From an uncultured Collinsella sp. (lineage in GTDB: Bacteria > Actinomycetota > Coriobacteriia > Coriobacteriales > Coriobacteriaceae): 64,000 nt of DNA. The position numbers were made by a program, and so were the translations under genes. Below are positions 62,597-64,000 of this stretch, piece after piece. The notes under the pieces are model-generated. The model had not been told where the DNA came from. It saw only the letters and a program-made list of their open reading frames with translations, and searched no databases. The stretch spans positions 1 through 64,000 of the forward strand of contig UQIT01000007.1 in NCBI GenBank assembly GCA_900541175.1, given 5' to 3'. Each line of letters opens with the position of its first letter. Within the stretch, counting starts at the first letter, position 1.

Positions 62597-62676
62597 TGAG
62601 ACACAATTTGGGCAGGTGACACATGTTCCAGATTCTGTTTTGGGCGTGAGACAAATGTCTCACCAAAGTTGAGACA
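62597..62676 (-). promoter_or_regulatory. TGAGACA operator cluster before the adhesin
   Basis: GTGAGACAAATGTCTCAC, a perfect 7-bp inverted repeat with four-base gap, lies at 62646-62663. Further TGAGACA copies are at 62597-62603 and 62670-62676 and a variant GTGACACATG at about 62617. They cover 50-130 bp before the start codon. A dimeric regulator binding TGAGACA is inferred. Confidence 0.65.
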
Positions 62677-62785
62677 CGGCGTTTTCGCAGGAAAACGGGT
62701 GCGACTCAAGATCGGCGGGGGCAAAAGAGCCCGTTTTCCTCCGTCCTTGGGAGATCAAGGGCTGTTACGGATATGGTGTCATTTC

Positions 62786-62936
62786 AAAACTATGCCGGAT
62801 TACGGGGCCAAAGTCGGGCCCTCATCCATACCTTCATTTTTTCAAAAACGGAAGGCTATCTACCTGCGGTTTTGTTTTTGCGTTTTTCTGCATGGTGGGA
62901 GGTTCGCTATCCAGCCCCGTAATCCGGCATAGTTTT
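62786..62936. repeat. Long hairpin element, copy 3
   Basis: Perfect 23-bp arms (62786-62808, 62914-62936), outer end AAAACTATGCCGGATTAC, with CTACCTGCGGTTTTG at 62860-62874 inside. Shares outer flanks with copy 1 and the core with copy 2. Confidence 0.88.
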
Positions 62937-63034
62937 GTTCGTGGCAGCCCAACCGCGCGTTCACGCGCGGGGCCGGTGGGGCATTTTTGCCCCACCGGCC
63001 CCTATTCCAGCGCTATACCAGCCCCATCCCAGCG

Positions 63035-63376
63035 CTACTCCGGCTTGGTTTCTACCGTGGGAGTCTTGTCCGCCGCAACCGGAGTGCGGGCGGTGTCCAT
63101 GCTCAGGCAGTGTTTAGGACAGCTTTCGATGCACTCGCCGCACACCACACAGGCATACGGGTCGATCGACCACGTTCCGCCCTTGCGATCGACCGCGAGT
63201 GCGCCCGCCGGGCAGCGGCGCGCGCACATGCCACAGCAGATGCACACGTTCATGTCGTTAACGATATGCCCGCGCAGGCGCTCGGGTGCCGCGAGCTTCT
63301 CCTGCGGATAGCACACCGTGACCGGCTGCTTGACCATAGAACCCAAGGCCGTCTTGGCAAATGTCAGTAAACTCAT
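63035..63376 (-). CDS. Hydrogenase polyferredoxin subunit (2x 4Fe-4S)
   Basis: A 113-residue ferredoxin with two cluster motifs, CICCGMCARRCP and CVVCGECIESCP, in the style of EchF/HycF/HyfH subunits of group 4 membrane hydrogenases. ATG 63376 follows the large-subunit stop by seven bases, so it is the last gene of that operon here. It is expected to pass electrons between ferredoxin or formate dehydrogenase and the hydrogenase. Confidence 0.85.
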   Translation of the reverse strand: MSLLTFAKTALGSMVKQPVTVCYPQEKLAAPERLRGHIVNDMNVCICCGMCARRCPAGALAVDRKGGTWSIDPYACVVCGECIESCPKHCLSMDTARTPVAADKTPTVETKPE

Positions 63377-63383
63377 GCCGCGC

Positions 63384-64000
63384 CTACCTTTCCGTGCAGC
63401 TAATGCAGGGGTCAATGGTCAGGATAATCATGGGCACGTTGGCAAGGAGCACGCCCTGCAGCGCATGCGTCAGACCCGCCAGGTTCTGCGACGTCGGCGT
63501 GCGCACGCGGAAACGGTCCAGGTTCTTGGTGCCGTTACCGCGCACATAGTAATACGCCTCGCCGCGCGGTTGCTCAATCACAACCTCGCCGCGCGCGCCG
63601 TCGGCCGGTGTGAGCTTGGTACACCCGCCGATGCCGTCGTGCGGAATCCTGCCGACAAGCTCCTTGATAATGTCCATGGCCTGCGTGACCTCGGCGCAAC
63701 GCACCTGGCAGCGGGCATAGCAATCGCCATCGGTAGCAACGATGGGCTCAAACGCGGCCAGATCCGCATAGGCGCCGTCGCCGAACATGCGCACGTCGTA
63801 ATCCACGCCCGAGGCGCGGCCGAACGGGCCGACCATCGACAGATCCAGCGCGTCTTTCTTGCTGATCACGCCCACGCCATGCAGGCGCTCGCCGCAGCTG
63901 TTGTCGTCCAGAAACGTATGCACCAGGGCCTCGTAGTCGGGGCGCATGGCGTCGAGCGTCTGGACAATACCCGCCAGCTCGGAGTCCTCAATGTCGTGCT
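63384..64000 (-). CDS. Group 4 NiFe hydrogenase large subunit, C-terminal part
   Basis: About 204 residues to the window edge, the C-terminal half of an EchE/HycE-like catalytic subunit. Visible are the quinone- or ferredoxin-hydrogenase large-subunit blocks GPFGRASGVDYDVR, YARCQVRCAEV and PRGEAYYYVRGNG, and the nickel-ligand motif DPCISCTER near the stop. Only four residues follow the last Cys, so no long C-terminal propeptide appears to need removal. Its assembly requires the Hyp proteins at the left edge. The 5' end lies beyond the window. Confidence 0.88.
   Translation of the reverse strand, partial: HDIEDSELAGIVQTLDAMRPDYEALVHTFLDDNSCGERLHGVGVISKKDALDLSMVGPFGRASGVDYDVRMFGDGAYADLAAFEPIVATDGDCYARCQVRCAEVTQAMDIIKELVGRIPHDGIGGCTKLTPADGARGEVVIEQPRGEAYYYVRGNGTKNLDRFRVRTPTSQNLAGLTHALQGVLLANVPMIILTIDPCISCTER

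Larger units (their letters stand above)
62545..63034. other. Gap between adhesin and hydrogenase ferredoxin
   Basis: Apart from the TGAGACA cluster and the hairpin element at 62786-62936, it includes GGGCAAAAGAGCCCGTTTTCC (near 62720) akin to the string near 55910, and a GGGGC/GCCCC hairpin at about 62968-62998 that may stop the leftward hydrogenase transcript. Nothing coding is seen. Confidence 0.55.

Overview
The window reads as a chromosomal segment of a GC-rich Gram-positive anaerobe of the Coriobacteriia, most likely Collinsella or a close relative. This is inferred from the 12-TM LuxR-type sensor regulator, LPxTG surface anchoring, lipobox lipoproteins, dense short palindromic intergenic repeats and NiFe-hydrogenase functions; the species cannot be fixed from sequence alone. 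No rRNA, tRNA, CRISPR array, transposase or prophage was found.

Layout. 1-5.7 kb: nickel regulator nikR (its start lies at or before a 15-G tract) and hydrogenase maturation genes hypF (frame broken by a 52-bp insertion), hypC, hypD, hypE. 5.8-8.4 kb: phosphoglycolate-phosphatase-like HAD enzyme, a lipoprotein and the glucose-type PTS EIIA. 8.4-10.5 kb: an AT-richer fic gene between two copies of one palindromic repeat. 10.5-16.1 kb: pyrE, the Mg2+ P-type ATPase mgtA with a possible leader peptide, and a membrane LuxR regulator. 16.5-20.8 kb: a zinc-ribbon/SPFH module and a lipoprotein. 20.9-24.9 kb: a three-gene sensor set (degenerate kinase, kinase, response regulator). 25-26.5 kb: GH1 6-phospho-beta-glucosidase. 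26.7-28.2 kb: an AAA ATPase gene between direct repeats that include a copy of the 3' end of the next gene. 28.1-31.5 kb: a DUF4867-like gene, luxS, nucleoside hydrolase and ribokinase. 31.7-43.2 kb: cell-envelope and metal genes (OatA-like acyltransferase, NRAMP-type transporter with an MgtE-N/CBS partner, a degenerate NodB-fold protein, PRC-barrel and YtxH proteins, CNNM/CBS protein, hemolysin III). 43.4-46.8 kb: alpha/beta hydrolase, DUF362 ferredoxin-like protein, methyltransferase. 46.9-55.7 kb: two ABC export systems, the second divergent from a DesK-type two-component pair. 56.3-62.5 kb: a 2094-residue LPxTG adhesin with a vWA domain and ten FctA/Cna-B-like repeats, flanked by 150-165-bp hairpin elements. 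63.0-64.0 kb: a polyferredoxin and the end of the catalytic subunit of a membrane-type NiFe hydrogenase.

Two themes run through the window. Both edges serve nickel-hydrogenase biogenesis, and at the left edge two adjacent genes carry possibly reversible frame breaks. The intergenic space is filled with at least seven families of palindromic repeats. Two lone accessory genes (fic and the AAA ATPase) sit between matched copies of such repeats, which suggests single-gene cassettes exchanged by recombination between dispersed hairpins.
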